A DNA stretch of 14,866 bases, taken from NCBI GenBank assembly GCA_937883885.1, contig CAKZXL010000074.1:1-14866 (forward strand), given 5' to 3'. Made by a program: the position numbers and the translations under genes. The notes below the pieces were generated by a model. The model was not told the DNA's origin and did no database searches. It saw only the letters and a list, made by a program, of their open reading frames with translations. Below are positions 6,615 to 13,645 of the stretch, piece by piece. How positions within the stretch are numbered: the first letter of the stretch is position 1; every line of letters starts with the position of its first letter. This DNA comes from an uncultured Aquincola sp. (GTDB lineage: Bacteria; Pseudomonadota; Gammaproteobacteria; Burkholderiales; Burkholderiaceae).

Positions 6615-7185
6615 TGGTGACGGAATGGAACTGGGCAGCTGGCTGCCAAGCAGCGTCAAGCCACTGCACAGACGGTATTCTATACGCTGTTTAACGGCAA
6701 GTGGTCGCGGTTGTACGAACCCCTCCTTGCCAGCCTGCGGCCCGACAAGGCGCGCGCCGCGAGCCGACGCCCGGGTTCGGCTCCCGCAACTGTTTCCGGC
6801 CCGCTGACGGCTTACGACTGGTTCTCGTCGGCGCTGCGGCCGCCACCCCTGCCTCGGTGCAGTTGTGACGGGCCCGAAAGTCCGGCGGCACGCGATCGGC
6901 GTCCTGTGGATGCCGCCGAAGGCGCCGGGCTCCTACGCGTGGATGACAAGGGTGTGCGCCCGAATTGAAGAACAAGCCCCGCCCGCCGGCAGGACCACTG
7001 TGCTGCCTGGCGCTCGCCACCCGATGGTTACCAGCTACGGGATTGACCCGTGGGGTTTAATGGTGCCGTGTACAGCGACCGCGCTCGCCATTCGGCGCCA
7101 CCTGCACCGCGCCCTGTTAACGCACGCGCAGCACTCCGCCGGCCGAGACGCTGGGGATCGAGGGCTGCCGTGCCACCCTGCCGCC
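6615..7185. other. Gap of about 570 bases between runs B and A, no convincing gene
   Basis: Frames open on both strands here (for example 6865-7227 + and 6691-7020 -) have poor composition and no supported start. Two signals stand out. One is a locally AT-rich patch at 6675-6695 containing GTAT-AGA-ATAC on the - strand, a possible promoter or operator region for gene B1, though I find no good -35. The other is a 5 bp stem ACGGG-ATTGA-CCCGT at 7037-7051, downstream of gene A9. I see no RNA gene, insertion-sequence end or remnant of the array tail. Confidence 0.45.
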
Positions 7186-7866
7186 CTACACCGCGCGGGC
7201 CGCGCGCCGGCGCACTGGTGCCGATGACGGTGCTGTGCCCGCTCCCCCGGCCGTCAGCTGGTGGTTCAGCAGGTACTCGCGAACGAAAGCGCCGGGCGCC
7301 GATGGGGCATTGACGTGCAACGCCCAGGCGAAGTGCTCAGGGTTGACCGCGTAGGCCATGTCCAGAGCCTCTCGCGCGTAGCGGCAGATGTCCCAGTTCC
7401 TTGCTGCCAGCCCGACCAACCCTTCCATCCGGCCATCCTCGAAAGCACTGGGGTCCCTTTCCCTTCCCTCAGCCGTGCTGCACAGGTAGTCGAGGAAGTC
7501 GGACTTGCTCAGCGAGCGCGTGCTGTGGCTGGAGTCCCGAGGGCTGACCTCCAAGACCGCCTCGAGCATGGCGAGGCGGCCCTTGAACATGCACACCTCG
7601 GCGAACGACGCCACCATGGGGTTGGCAGCGTCGAGTGGGTTGCCGTTGCCGATGGAGATGCCCGTCTCGATGGACCGGTAGGCGAGTGCCCCTACGAGCC
7701 TGCCGTGGCATCCCTCCAGGACATCGACCAGGAGCTGCGTGGAGCCCTCGGGACCGTCCAGGACCAGGCGAGCGATGAGCTCCATCGTCGTCCGATGGTC
7801 CAGCTGTGTGCGCCAGGCGATGTCACGCAGGCGGTTCTCGTAGTAGGAAAGCGGCAAGGGCTCCAT
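7186..7866 (-). CDS. Array protein A9: ankyrin-like, Arg-rich tail, last gene of run A
   Basis: The product has 226 residues. The ATG at 7866 is preceded by TGAGGTACCG, a good Shine-Dalgarno sequence, and the gap to the A8 stop is 27 bases. An ankyrin-like segment is visible at about 77-107 (PLDAANPMVASFAEVCMFKGRLAMLEAVLE), resembling the V(A)SF...GRL.(V/M)L.AV pattern of gene A4. A second helical pair lies around 141-176 (FEDGRMEGLVGLAARNWDICRYAREALD). Unlike most sisters it lacks the closing EAxM motif, having FVREYLLNHQL at 194-204 instead. It keeps the Ala/Gly/Pro/Ser linker and ends in VRRRAARAV, so the tail is retained where the helix has diverged. The function is unknown; no export signal, membrane helix or catalytic motif is seen. 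Confidence 0.78.
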   Translation of the reverse strand: MEPLPLSYYENRLRDIAWRTQLDHRTTMELIARLVLDGPEGSTQLLVDVLEGCHGRLVGALAYRSIETGISIGNGNPLDAANPMVASFAEVCMFKGRLAMLEAVLEVSPRDSSHSTRSLSKSDFLDYLCSTAEGRERDPSAFEDGRMEGLVGLAARNWDICRYAREALDMAYAVNPEHFAWALHVNAPSAPGAFVREYLLNHQLTAGGAGTAPSSAPVRRRAARAV

Positions 7867-7893
7867 CGGTACCTCAGGGATGTTTCAAGGGCT

Positions 7894-8538
7894 TCACAGC
7901 GCGCGATGCGCGCGCCGAGGCTGGGGCGCCTGCGCGGGCGCGGCCGGGCCAGCGTTGATGCTCCGATTCATGGACGCCTCTGTGACGATCGCCGACATCA
8001 GCGGGCCCAGCGCCGGATTCGGGGTCTTGGCCCAGATGAAGCCGTGGATGTCCCCAATGACCGAACCGTCCTTCGAGCGGGTGTTCTGGGTCAGGCGCCA
8101 GTCCCGAGTCGGCACCAGCGACTCATCGGCGCCGGACTCCATGAGCGCGCGGAGAGAATCCAGGTTGCCGTTGATGACCGCCGCCTCGAGCGGATGAAGG
8201 AGCCCGGAGCTGCCGACGTCGACCGCGTCCTGGAACGACACCATCTGGTTCGGGTCGATGAGCCCGCAGTCCAGGTACTGGGCCCACAGCTCTCGGCCGG
8301 TTTCCTGGCGAGCCCAGTCGTGGCGGCGCAGGAACTGGATGAGCACGCTGCCGGCGGATGAGCCGCAGCCGATACCCTGCTCCATGGCGAGCTCGCACTG
8401 ACGCCGGGAGTACGCCAGATTCATCTTGGCCACCCGGCGAGCGTCATCCGTCGACGCCGCCTCGGCGCGCGCGGCGAAGATGAACGAGTTGACCAGGTCG
8501 TCGCGATGCTGGTCGGGGGTAACGAGGCGAGCCGTCAC
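7894..8538 (-). CDS. Array protein A8: ankyrin-like with closing helix and Arg-rich tail
   Basis: The product has 214 residues with a GTG start at 8538 that overlaps the TGA of A7 by four bases (GTGA), which implies coupled translation; the Shine-Dalgarno sequence is weak (GGCGAG). One of the clearest members. It has an N-terminal helix, then RRQCELAMEQGIGCGSS at 45-61, LWAQYLDCGLIDPNQ at 84-98 and a good ankyrin unit at 114-142 (LHPLEAAVINGNLDSLRALM, then SGADESLVP). After it come TRDW, DIHGFIW at 163-169 and the closing helix VTEASMNRSI at 185-194. The linker is Ala/Pro/Gln and the end is PRRAHRAL. It aligns best with A7 and with the duplicated unit of B2. The product is predicted to be soluble, with no catalytic residues recognised. 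Ankyrin repeats generally bind proteins; a specific partner is unknown. Confidence 0.83.
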   Translation of the reverse strand: MTARLVTPDQHRDDLVNSFIFAARAEAASTDDARRVAKMNLAYSRRQCELAMEQGIGCGSSAGSVLIQFLRRHDWARQETGRELWAQYLDCGLIDPNQMVSFQDAVDVGSSGLLHPLEAAVINGNLDSLRALMESGADESLVPTRDWRLTQNTRSKDGSVIGDIHGFIWAKTPNPALGPLMSAIVTEASMNRSINAGPAAPAQAPQPRRAHRAL

Positions 8539-9206
8539 AGCGAAGCTCGCCGGCGCCGTGGTGATGATTCAGCGCAGCCGTCAGGGCTGGGGTCGGGTAC
8601 TGTGGCGTTGGCGCTGGACGCCCGAATCCGCCGGTGCATCGACGCCTCGCGCAGCGAGGCCACCATCGCGGCCTGAATCTCCGAGACATTGACTTCGTCG
8701 GCAATCAGGGCGTGGATGTCGCGCAACTCGTAGGGCTTGTCGTCATCGTCTGCCTCGTCCCAGCAGCCCTGGTAGCGGACTTGGTTGTTCGCCGTCGGCA
8801 CCAGGCGCTCATCGGCGCCAGCGTCCAAGCAGGCCCTGAAGAAGTCCAGGTGGGCCTCGGAGATGGCCGCCTCGAGCGGCAACAGCACGTTCTCCGGGGC
8901 ATGGTTGAGCTGGAGGTACTTCGCCCGCACGTAGGCCTCAAAGACTTGAGTGACATGCAGGTTCCCGTACCAGCCGGCGACCTCAAGGAAAACGGACATG
9001 GGTCCGTTGGGCGCCACCGCCACCCCTTGCTCGATGAGGCGCCGGCATTCTTGTGCCTGCGCCGCGCAGGCCGCCGAGTCTGCCCCCTTCGGCTGCAGCC
9101 TGGCCAGGTGAAGCAGGTGTCGCAAGGTGGCGCGGTGGACGTCCGGCGTGGGCGTCGTCGCGGCACCTTCAAGGAGCGGCGCGGTGGTCTCGCAGGCATT
9201 GGGCAT
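8535..9206 (-). CDS. Array protein A7: ankyrin-like with closing helix and Arg-rich tail
   Basis: The product has 223 residues. The ATG at 9206 is chosen because TGAGGAAAC, whose TGA is the stop of A6, gives a Shine-Dalgarno sequence eight bases upstream. The frame is open further to 9461, but that part lies inside A6 and has a shadow-like Arg/Ser/Cys composition. Domains in order: ATLRHLLHLARLQ (26-38), ECRRLIEQGVAVAPNG (53-68), FEAYVRAKYLQLN (89-101), and an ankyrin unit at 108-136 (LLPLEAAISEAHLDFFRACL, then DAGADERLVP). An acidic insert EADDDD (151-156) follows, then DIHALIADE (163-171), the closing helix LREASMHRRI (185-194), a Ser/Pro/Asp linker and the tail SPRRRRASL. It is close to A8 in layout. 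The function is unknown. Confidence 0.83.
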   Translation of the reverse strand: MPNACETTAPLLEGAATTPTPDVHRATLRHLLHLARLQPKGADSAACAAQAQECRRLIEQGVAVAPNGPMSVFLEVAGWYGNLHVTQVFEAYVRAKYLQLNHAPENVLLPLEAAISEAHLDFFRACLDAGADERLVPTANNQVRYQGCWDEADDDDKPYELRDIHALIADEVNVSEIQAAMVASLREASMHRRIRASSANATVPDPSPDGCAESSPRRRRASL

Positions 9207-9216
9207 GGTCGTTTCC

Positions 9217-10644
9217 TCAGAGTGCGCGGCTTCGGCGCGCCACCCAACGTTCGTTCGGCGCACCACTGGTTGCGGAGACGACAGCGGGGCCGACGTCCGT
9301 TTCGGGGCCGGCGCACCGCCGCATGACCGACTGCATGTTGTGCACACGCAGCGACGCCCTCCAGACTTCCGGCGCCTCACCCAGCATGTCGGCGAGCGAC
9401 AACTCGATGAGCGTCTGCAGCTCGCCGCCGTGGCCGGCCACCTCCGGTGCCGCGCGCTCAAGCGCGTCGATGAAGGCCACCGCCTTCTCCCCGCCCACCG
9501 ACGGAAAGTTTTTGAAGGACAGGCCGACCGACGCGGCGCGCTCCGACGACGAGTCCAGGGTAGCCTTCACCAACCAGCGCACGACGTCCTTCATCTCGGC
9601 CTGGTCGGCGCCGTCGGCCGTGGCCGTCAGGCCCACCGGCTTCAGCTCTGCCAGCGAGTACGCCAGGCCCATGAACGCCGGCCCCACCTGCTCGGCAGGA
9701 AGCGACACCCAGCGGTACAGGTTCGCCTCGACCGACTGCAGGAGCCAGGGCTGACGGGCCATGCCCGAGCTCTTGAGCACCTTGAGGAAGTCGACGGGGT
9801 CGTAGTTCGTCCCGTTGAACGGCTTCGAGGAGTCGCCCGCCGGCAGCAGCGGGGAGATGTTGAAGGCAGCCAACAGGGTGTTGGCTACACAAGTGTGCAG
9901 CTGCTTCGCCGTCTGCCCGCGGCACGACAGGAAGCTTGCCGGCCGGCGAGTCGCCGGGAAGCTTGCTGCGCGATGGTCATCCAGCTCCAGGATGGAGGTC
10001 AGGATGCCCGGGCGCGGCATGTGCAGGTTCGGCGCAAAAGAGCCCAGCAGTGTCTTCCCCTGCATCTGGTGGTACTTCGCGTCCTTGCCGCGTGGGGACG
10101 GCGCCTCTGCGGTCAGGCCCGTACGGACGCAGTGATGCCGCGCAAACGTGCGCAGCTTTTCCAGCGGCACGCCGTGGCATAGCCGTGGGAACTGCGCCCG
10201 GGGCGTCGCCCCGATGACCGAGGCGATGGGCCCGAACTCGGCGCCGCTGGCGAAGTGCAGGCTCTTGACGAAGATGCGGTTGTGCATCAGCACCGGGTGC
10301 TCGACGAGCAGGTTGCTCAGGCGCCGCTGCGCCATGGCCATGAGATCGGCGGGCGCGTCCTGCGGAAGCTGCGACTCAGGGATGCGCAGCAGGCGCAGGC
10401 AGGCCAGGACCCGGTCCATCACCTCGCCGTTGGCCAGAGCCGTCAGGAGCATCCCGACGTCCTGTGAGTTCAGGTGGTCCTTGAAAAGCACCGGGCGGAA
10501 GATCAGCACGCCGGTGTGCACGCTGTCGTGACTCTCATCCCACGAGTCCGCTGCACACGCCTCGTCCAGGAATGCGTTCAGCTCGGCCGCGGTGCCGGCG
10601 GCGCGGGCATCCAGCATGGCGATGTCATCGTCGTTCAGGTTCAC
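9217..10644 (-). CDS. Array protein A6: large helical member, Arg-rich tail
   Basis: The product has 475 residues. The GTG start at 10644 overlaps the A5 stop (GTGA), and GAGGG at 10652-10656 inside the last codons of A5 is its Shine-Dalgarno sequence. It is helical throughout with no recognised domain or export signal. It shares with the long gene B1 the block V.SLH...FGPIASVIGA followed by FPRLCHG at 152-158 and L..LR. It also has MQSVMRR at about 437-443, where B1 has MQSAMTR. The C-terminal closing helix is diverged (WRASLRVHNMQSVMRRC) and is followed by an Ala/Gly/Ser/Pro linker and the tail WVARRSRAL. The last segment of about 120 residues (LVKATLDSSSERAAS..., FIDALERAAPEV) looks like an alpha-helical repeat. 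The function is unknown. Confidence 0.82.
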   Translation of the reverse strand: MNLNDDDIAMLDARAAGTAAELNAFLDEACAADSWDESHDSVHTGVLIFRPVLFKDHLNSQDVGMLLTALANGEVMDRVLACLRLLRIPESQLPQDAPADLMAMAQRRLSNLLVEHPVLMHNRIFVKSLHFASGAEFGPIASVIGATPRAQFPRLCHGVPLEKLRTFARHHCVRTGLTAEAPSPRGKDAKYHQMQGKTLLGSFAPNLHMPRPGILTSILELDDHRAASFPATRRPASFLSCRGQTAKQLHTCVANTLLAAFNISPLLPAGDSSKPFNGTNYDPVDFLKVLKSSGMARQPWLLQSVEANLYRWVSLPAEQVGPAFMGLAYSLAELKPVGLTATADGADQAEMKDVVRWLVKATLDSSSERAASVGLSFKNFPSVGGEKAVAFIDALERAAPEVAGHGGELQTLIELSLADMLGEAPEVWRASLRVHNMQSVMRRCAGPETDVGPAVVSATSGAPNERWVARRSRAL

Positions 10645-11588
10645 AGAGAGGCCCTCTTCGCGCGGCGCGCGGTCGTCGTTGTTGTCGGAGTCGGCGTGGC
10701 AGCGGCCTGGCGCAGCATCAGCGCCTCCGTGATGCTGGACACCAGCTCGGCGCGCATCCAGTCTGGGTGCGGCGTACTACGCGCCATCTCGAGCACGTCT
10801 GCGGACTCGGAGTCCAGAGCGCCGTTGCAGTTGCAGCCCAGCAGGATGGCCTCGCGGGCCGAGGCGGGGCAGCCGTTCCGCATCGCCGCCGCCAGGGGCA
10901 GGAACCCGCCAACGACCGGAATGCTGAAGTGCAGCGGAGCATCCAGGTCGAGCATGCCTGCTTGAACGTAGTGCTTGAGAAAGCCCGGCAGCTGGGCGGT
11001 CATCGCCTTCGGCCATGTTCTGGCGAAGAAGGCGCCGGCCAGCGGGTTGGGGTCATCCCCACCACGCGAGCGGATGGGTGCGCCATGGGCGTGCAGCAGC
11101 AGTGCGCACTCCTGGACGCCGAGCAGGTGCTCGCGCATGTCCATGCCGCAGGCCTTGTGCACGGCAAGGTAGTGCAGGGTGGCGTTCTGGCCCAGGTGCT
11201 CATGCAACCGGAAGAGGTCGGCGTTCTCCGGCTCCAGCTTCAAAGCGAGCTTCAGCCCATCCACGTATCCGGAATTCGTTGCCACGAAGGCGAGGGAGCG
11301 GTAGACCTCCTTGTCGCTCCACCCCTCGACAGGACGGCAATGCGAGAAGTCGCTCAGCCTCAGGCCGTACGGGGCTTGGCTGGCCACGTGGGCGAGCACG
11401 CCGGCGGCGCGCAGGTCGACGCACAGGTCCACGAACGACACGGTCTTGCCGCGGTGCAGGAAGCCTCGGCGGACCAGTTCACGAGGCTGCGCCTCTTGGG
11501 GCAGGCTGGCGAGGGCCTGGAGGATGGCTTGCCCATTTCCGTCCATCGTCGCCCGCGTGACGATCAGGTCGAACTCGGTGCGGCTCAC
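10641..11588 (-). CDS. Array protein A5: multi-ankyrin member with Arg-rich tail
   Basis: The product has 315 residues with a GTG start at 11588 overlapping the A4 stop (GTGA); GGAG at 11598-11601 lies within the Arg codons of A4. Several ankyrin-like units are visible. One is at about 40-79 (RRGFLHRGKTVSFVDLC, LRAAGVLAHVAS), matching genes A1 and A4. One near 136-172 is close to consensus (NATLHYLAVHKACGM, ECALLLHAHGAPI) and matches GATLHYHALYKASM...CRLLIARGAPI of A1. One lies at 228-256 (GFLPLAAAMRNGC...EAILLGCNC). Between the last two sits HYVQAGMLDLDAP (206-218), shared with A1. The closing helix VSSITEALMLRQ (283-294) is followed by a Thr/Pro linker (TPTPTTTTT) and the tail ARRAKRASL. 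A1 is its nearest relative in the window. No enzymatic motif is seen. Confidence 0.84.
   Translation of the reverse strand: MSRTEFDLIVTRATMDGNGQAILQALASLPQEAQPRELVRRGFLHRGKTVSFVDLCVDLRAAGVLAHVASQAPYGLRLSDFSHCRPVEGWSDKEVYRSLAFVATNSGYVDGLKLALKLEPENADLFRLHEHLGQNATLHYLAVHKACGMDMREHLLGVQECALLLHAHGAPIRSRGGDDPNPLAGAFFARTWPKAMTAQLPGFLKHYVQAGMLDLDAPLHFSIPVVGGFLPLAAAMRNGCPASAREAILLGCNCNGALDSESADVLEMARSTPHPDWMRAELVSSITEALMLRQAAATPTPTTTTTARRAKRASL
10652..10656 (-). promoter_or_regulatory. Shine-Dalgarno sequence of A6 inside the Arg tail of A5
   Basis: GAGGG lies in the Lys-Arg-Ala codons of the A5 tail (AAG AGG GCC), seven bases before the overlapping GTGA. Confidence 0.6.
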
Positions 11589-12289
11589 AGCTGGTGTCTC
11601 CGGTGGCGCCGCGGGGTTGTGGCGGACTCTCCCGGGGGCTCGGCGGTAACTGTGGGCGCGGCGGCCGTGTCGGCCACATGGCGACGCATCAACGCTGCCA
11701 TCAGCAGCGCGTGGCCAGACCGGCCATTGATGAACTCGATGCCGCGGTGCCCGGGGTCGTGCCGGATGACCAAGTCGGCGAGCTCGTCCGCCGCCTCGGT
11801 CCCGCTGAGGGCGTCCACCTTGAACACAATCGTCGACGGGCCCTCGGCATTAGGGGCGTGGGGCGGAGACTCCAACGTGCTCGACAACCAGTCCAGCCAC
11901 ACACCAGTGGGAGTCGTGGCCATGCCGTACGGCGCCCCGGCGCTTCGCCGCACCAGGAGTTCAGGCATGCCCAGCTCCGCCACAGCGCGCAGTACACGCA
12001 GCCGGCCCAGTGTGGCCGCGAGCGTCACAAAGGAGACGGTGGCATTGCCGACGCGAAAGCCGAAGCCCATCTCGCACAGCACGTTCTCCTGAATAACCTC
12101 GCCGTGGTCGCCGCGCACCAGGCCCACGAAGGCCTCATCGCACCAGGCGCCGTCGGTGTGCATGAGCCGCAAGAGCATGCTGCCCAGCCAAAGCGAGTCG
12201 TTCCCGCCGGCGGCCTCGGCCTTCTGCGCATCAAGCTCCAGGAGGAACTCCTCCTGCGAAGCGTAGACATCGGACTCGGTAGAGCTCAC
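11585..12289 (-). CDS. Array protein A4: ankyrin-like, shortened C-terminal region, Arg-rich tail
   Basis: The product has 234 residues. The GTG start at 12289 overlaps the A3 stop (GTGA) and has a strong Shine-Dalgarno sequence, GGAGG, at 12298-12302 within the A3 tail codons. Residues 70-115 contain an ankyrin-like unit (CEMGFGFRVGNATVSFVTLAATLGRLRVLRAVAELGM) matching the N-terminal unit of A5, followed by RRSAGAPYGM (A5 has QAPYGL). The middle (about 150-185) is less repeat-like. The closing helix is short: GHALLMAALMRRH at 192-204. The linker is Ala/Thr/Pro/Glu-rich and the tail is PRRHRRHQL. The 3' DNA is nearly the same as that of A3 (CTCCGGTGGCGCCGCGG in +), so the last codons are conserved in DNA as well as protein. 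The function is unknown. Confidence 0.81.
   Translation of the reverse strand: MSSTESDVYASQEEFLLELDAQKAEAAGGNDSLWLGSMLLRLMHTDGAWCDEAFVGLVRGDHGEVIQENVLCEMGFGFRVGNATVSFVTLAATLGRLRVLRAVAELGMPELLVRRSAGAPYGMATTPTGVWLDWLSSTLESPPHAPNAEGPSTIVFKVDALSGTEAADELADLVIRHDPGHRGIEFINGRSGHALLMAALMRRHVADTAAAPTVTAEPPGESATTPRRHRRHQL
11598..11601 (-). promoter_or_regulatory. Shine-Dalgarno sequence of A5 inside the Arg tail of A4
   Basis: GGAG is formed by the Arg-Arg codons CGG AGA of the A4 tail, nine bases before the overlapping GTGA. Confidence 0.55.
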
Positions 12290-12993
12290 AGGGGCGTCCT
12301 CCGGTGGCGCCGCGGCGTGGCACTGGGGCCAGCCTTGGGTTCGGTGGTGGGCGCATCCGGCGGCGAGGCGGCCAGGCGGCGCTTCATCGCCGCCTCAACC
12401 AGGACAGCATGGATCTCGCCCTCGTGCTCCTCGAGCGCCAGGTCGATGGCGTGCACCGGCGGCTCGCCGGCGAACGCGACGCCCAGCTCCAGGCTGGCGC
12501 CGCGTTCGCACAGGAACCGCACGAGTTCCAGGTTGCTGCCGAAGGTGGCCGCCGCCAGCGGCTTCAGGCCGTCGTAGTTGTCGCCGTCGAGGTCTACGCG
12601 CGCCGCGCGCGTGAGGACCTCGCCGTCCAGCGGCTGCTCGAGGTCCCACCAGCCGGCGTCGCGGTAGGCGTCGGCCAGGCCGGCGACCTGGTCGACCTGC
12701 GCTCGATCGGTCGGCCACGGGTAGTCACAGAACTGCGCTGCGGCGCCGTTGCCGTACGTGTCGGTCATCGGCGCCTTCAGCGCGATGAGCCGCAGGCAGC
12801 AGTCGCGAAGGAGTCGAGCCTCCTCGTCGCTGGACGCCGTCAAGAACCACGACAGCACGCACGCATGCACAGAGCGAGTCGTGGGGCCGACGCGGTCCAA
12901 CTCCTTTGGGTCGACCGCGCCCTGCAGGGCATCCCACAGCGCCCTGGGGTTGTCCATTGGCAAAGACGTACGGTGCAGGGACCCTTGATTCAC
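12286..12993 (-). CDS. Array protein A3: ankyrin-like with closing helix and Arg-rich tail
   Basis: The product has 235 residues with a GTG start at 12993 overlapping the A2 stop (GTGA); GGAGGG at 13001-13006 in the A2 tail codons is the Shine-Dalgarno sequence. Blocks in order: an N-terminal helix (PRALWDALQGAVDPKELDRVG), DCCLRLIALKAPMTDTYG at 64-81 (A2 has CLFKLIALKAPVD), LADAYRDAGWWDLEQP at 106-121, and a clear ankyrin unit at 142-171 (GLKPLAAATFGSNLELVRFL, CERGASLELG). Then come HAIDLALEEHEGEIHAVLVEAAMKRRL (181-207), which forms the two closing helices, a Pro/Ala/Thr linker and the tail PRRHRRTPL. It is most similar to its neighbour A2, so the two probably arose by a tandem duplication. 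Predicted soluble. The binding partner and function are unknown. Confidence 0.84.
   Translation of the reverse strand: MNQGSLHRTSLPMDNPRALWDALQGAVDPKELDRVGPTTRSVHACVLSWFLTASSDEEARLLRDCCLRLIALKAPMTDTYGNGAAAQFCDYPWPTDRAQVDQVAGLADAYRDAGWWDLEQPLDGEVLTRAARVDLDGDNYDGLKPLAAATFGSNLELVRFLCERGASLELGVAFAGEPPVHAIDLALEEHEGEIHAVLVEAAMKRRLAASPPDAPTTEPKAGPSATPRRHRRTPL
12298..12302 (-). promoter_or_regulatory. Shine-Dalgarno sequence of A4 inside the Arg tail of A3
   Basis: GGAGG is formed by the Arg-Arg codons CGG AGG of the A3 tail, eight bases before the overlapping GTGA. A near-ideal ribosome-binding site encoded by conserved arginines. Confidence 0.7.
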
Positions 12994-13637
12994 AGGCCGA
13001 CCCTCCGCGTGCGTACCGGCGCCGCTGCACCGTCCGAGGCCGCAGCTGGCGACGCGTCCAAACGCTCGCGCATCGCAAGCTCCACCAGCACTGAGGCGGA
13101 CTCACCGGCCCCGCGCGCTTGCGCGTACTCCAGAGCGCCCCAGAATGGGCCGCCCGCGCAGGTCGCACCCAGGTTCCAACTGGCCCCGTTCTCGCAGAAG
13201 AAACGAACGGCGTGCTCGTTGTTGAAGCCGATAGCCGCGGCCAGCGGCATCTTGCCGCAGCAGAATCCGGCCTCGTCGGCTGGCGCGGGCAAGGAGCCCA
13301 CCAGGGGGCGGCCCACGCTGATGTAGCCCGCCTCGAGGTACCTGCTCGCGAGCTCGCGCGTCAGCTCCACCTGCGGGTCCCAGCGCTTGCTCGTCAGCGC
13401 CGCGCCGACACACATCCCAGGGCGCAGATCAACCGGCGCCTTCAGGGCGATGAGCTTGAATAGGCACGCTGCCCAGCGCTCGCGCAGCGCGTGGTCCTCG
13501 GACAGCATGTAGCTCAGCAGGACGTCCCAATGCGGGTACTTGCTGCCATCCACTCGCCAGAGGTCCTCCAGATGCTCGCCGCGCACGAGCTGGCCCTCCA
13601 GGTTGTCCAGATTCACGTAGTCGAGCTTCGCGCGCAT
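12990..13637 (-). CDS. Array protein A2: ankyrin-like with closing helix and Arg-rich tail
   Basis: The product has 215 residues. The ATG at 13637 is eight bases after the A1 stop, and TGAGG, which includes that stop codon, is the Shine-Dalgarno sequence. Blocks: a helical N-terminus, AACLFKLIALKAPVDLRPG at 56-74, LASRYLEAGYISVGRP at 96-111, and an ankyrin unit at 129-158 (KMPLAAAIGFNNEHAVRFF, CENGASWNLG). The closing helices are ALEYAQARGAGESASVLVELAMRERL (168-193). An Ala/Ser/Pro linker and the tail VRTRRVGL follow. It shares LIALKAP and PLAAA...NGAS/RGAS with A3. There are several Cys residues (CLF, MCV, FCC, FFC), but no pattern that would bind metal with confidence. The function is unknown. 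Confidence 0.83.
   Translation of the reverse strand: MRAKLDYVNLDNLEGQLVRGEHLEDLWRVDGSKYPHWDVLLSYMLSEDHALRERWAACLFKLIALKAPVDLRPGMCVGAALTSKRWDPQVELTRELASRYLEAGYISVGRPLVGSLPAPADEAGFCCGKMPLAAAIGFNNEHAVRFFCENGASWNLGATCAGGPFWGALEYAQARGAGESASVLVELAMRERLDASPAAASDGAAAPVRTRRVGL
13001..13006 (-). promoter_or_regulatory. Shine-Dalgarno sequence of A3 inside the Arg tail of A2
   Basis: GGAGGG is formed by the codons CGG AGG G.. of the A2 tail (R-R-V), seven bases before the overlapping GTGA. Confidence 0.7.
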
Positions 13638-13645
13638 GCCGAGCC

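Noticed and set aside
7192..7206. Palindrome CGCGCGG-G-CCGCGCG as a terminator of run A
   Set aside because: It lies within the codons of the A9 Arg/Ala tail and is explained by GCG/CGC codons; no T-run follows.
7261..8361. Long open frame on the + strand (366 codons) opposite A8 and A9
   Set aside because: Rich in Arg, Val, Gln and His with no coherent domain. It spans the junction of two well-supported - strand genes and is an antisense shadow of GC-rich coding DNA.
9207..9461. N-terminal extension of gene A7
   Set aside because: Lies inside A6 in another frame and is Arg/Ser/Cys-rich; the ATG at 9206 has a proper Shine-Dalgarno sequence and the sister proteins begin similarly.
10572..12092. 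Long open frame on the + strand (506 codons) opposite A4-A6
   Set aside because: Low-complexity Arg/Gly/Ala composition, no ribosome-binding site, and it crosses gene boundaries of the opposite strand; the - strand frames have recurring family motifs.
12304..13326. Long open frame on the + strand opposite A2 and A3
   Set aside because: Shadow frame: composition is unlike a protein and the opposite strand encodes clear ankyrin-type units.
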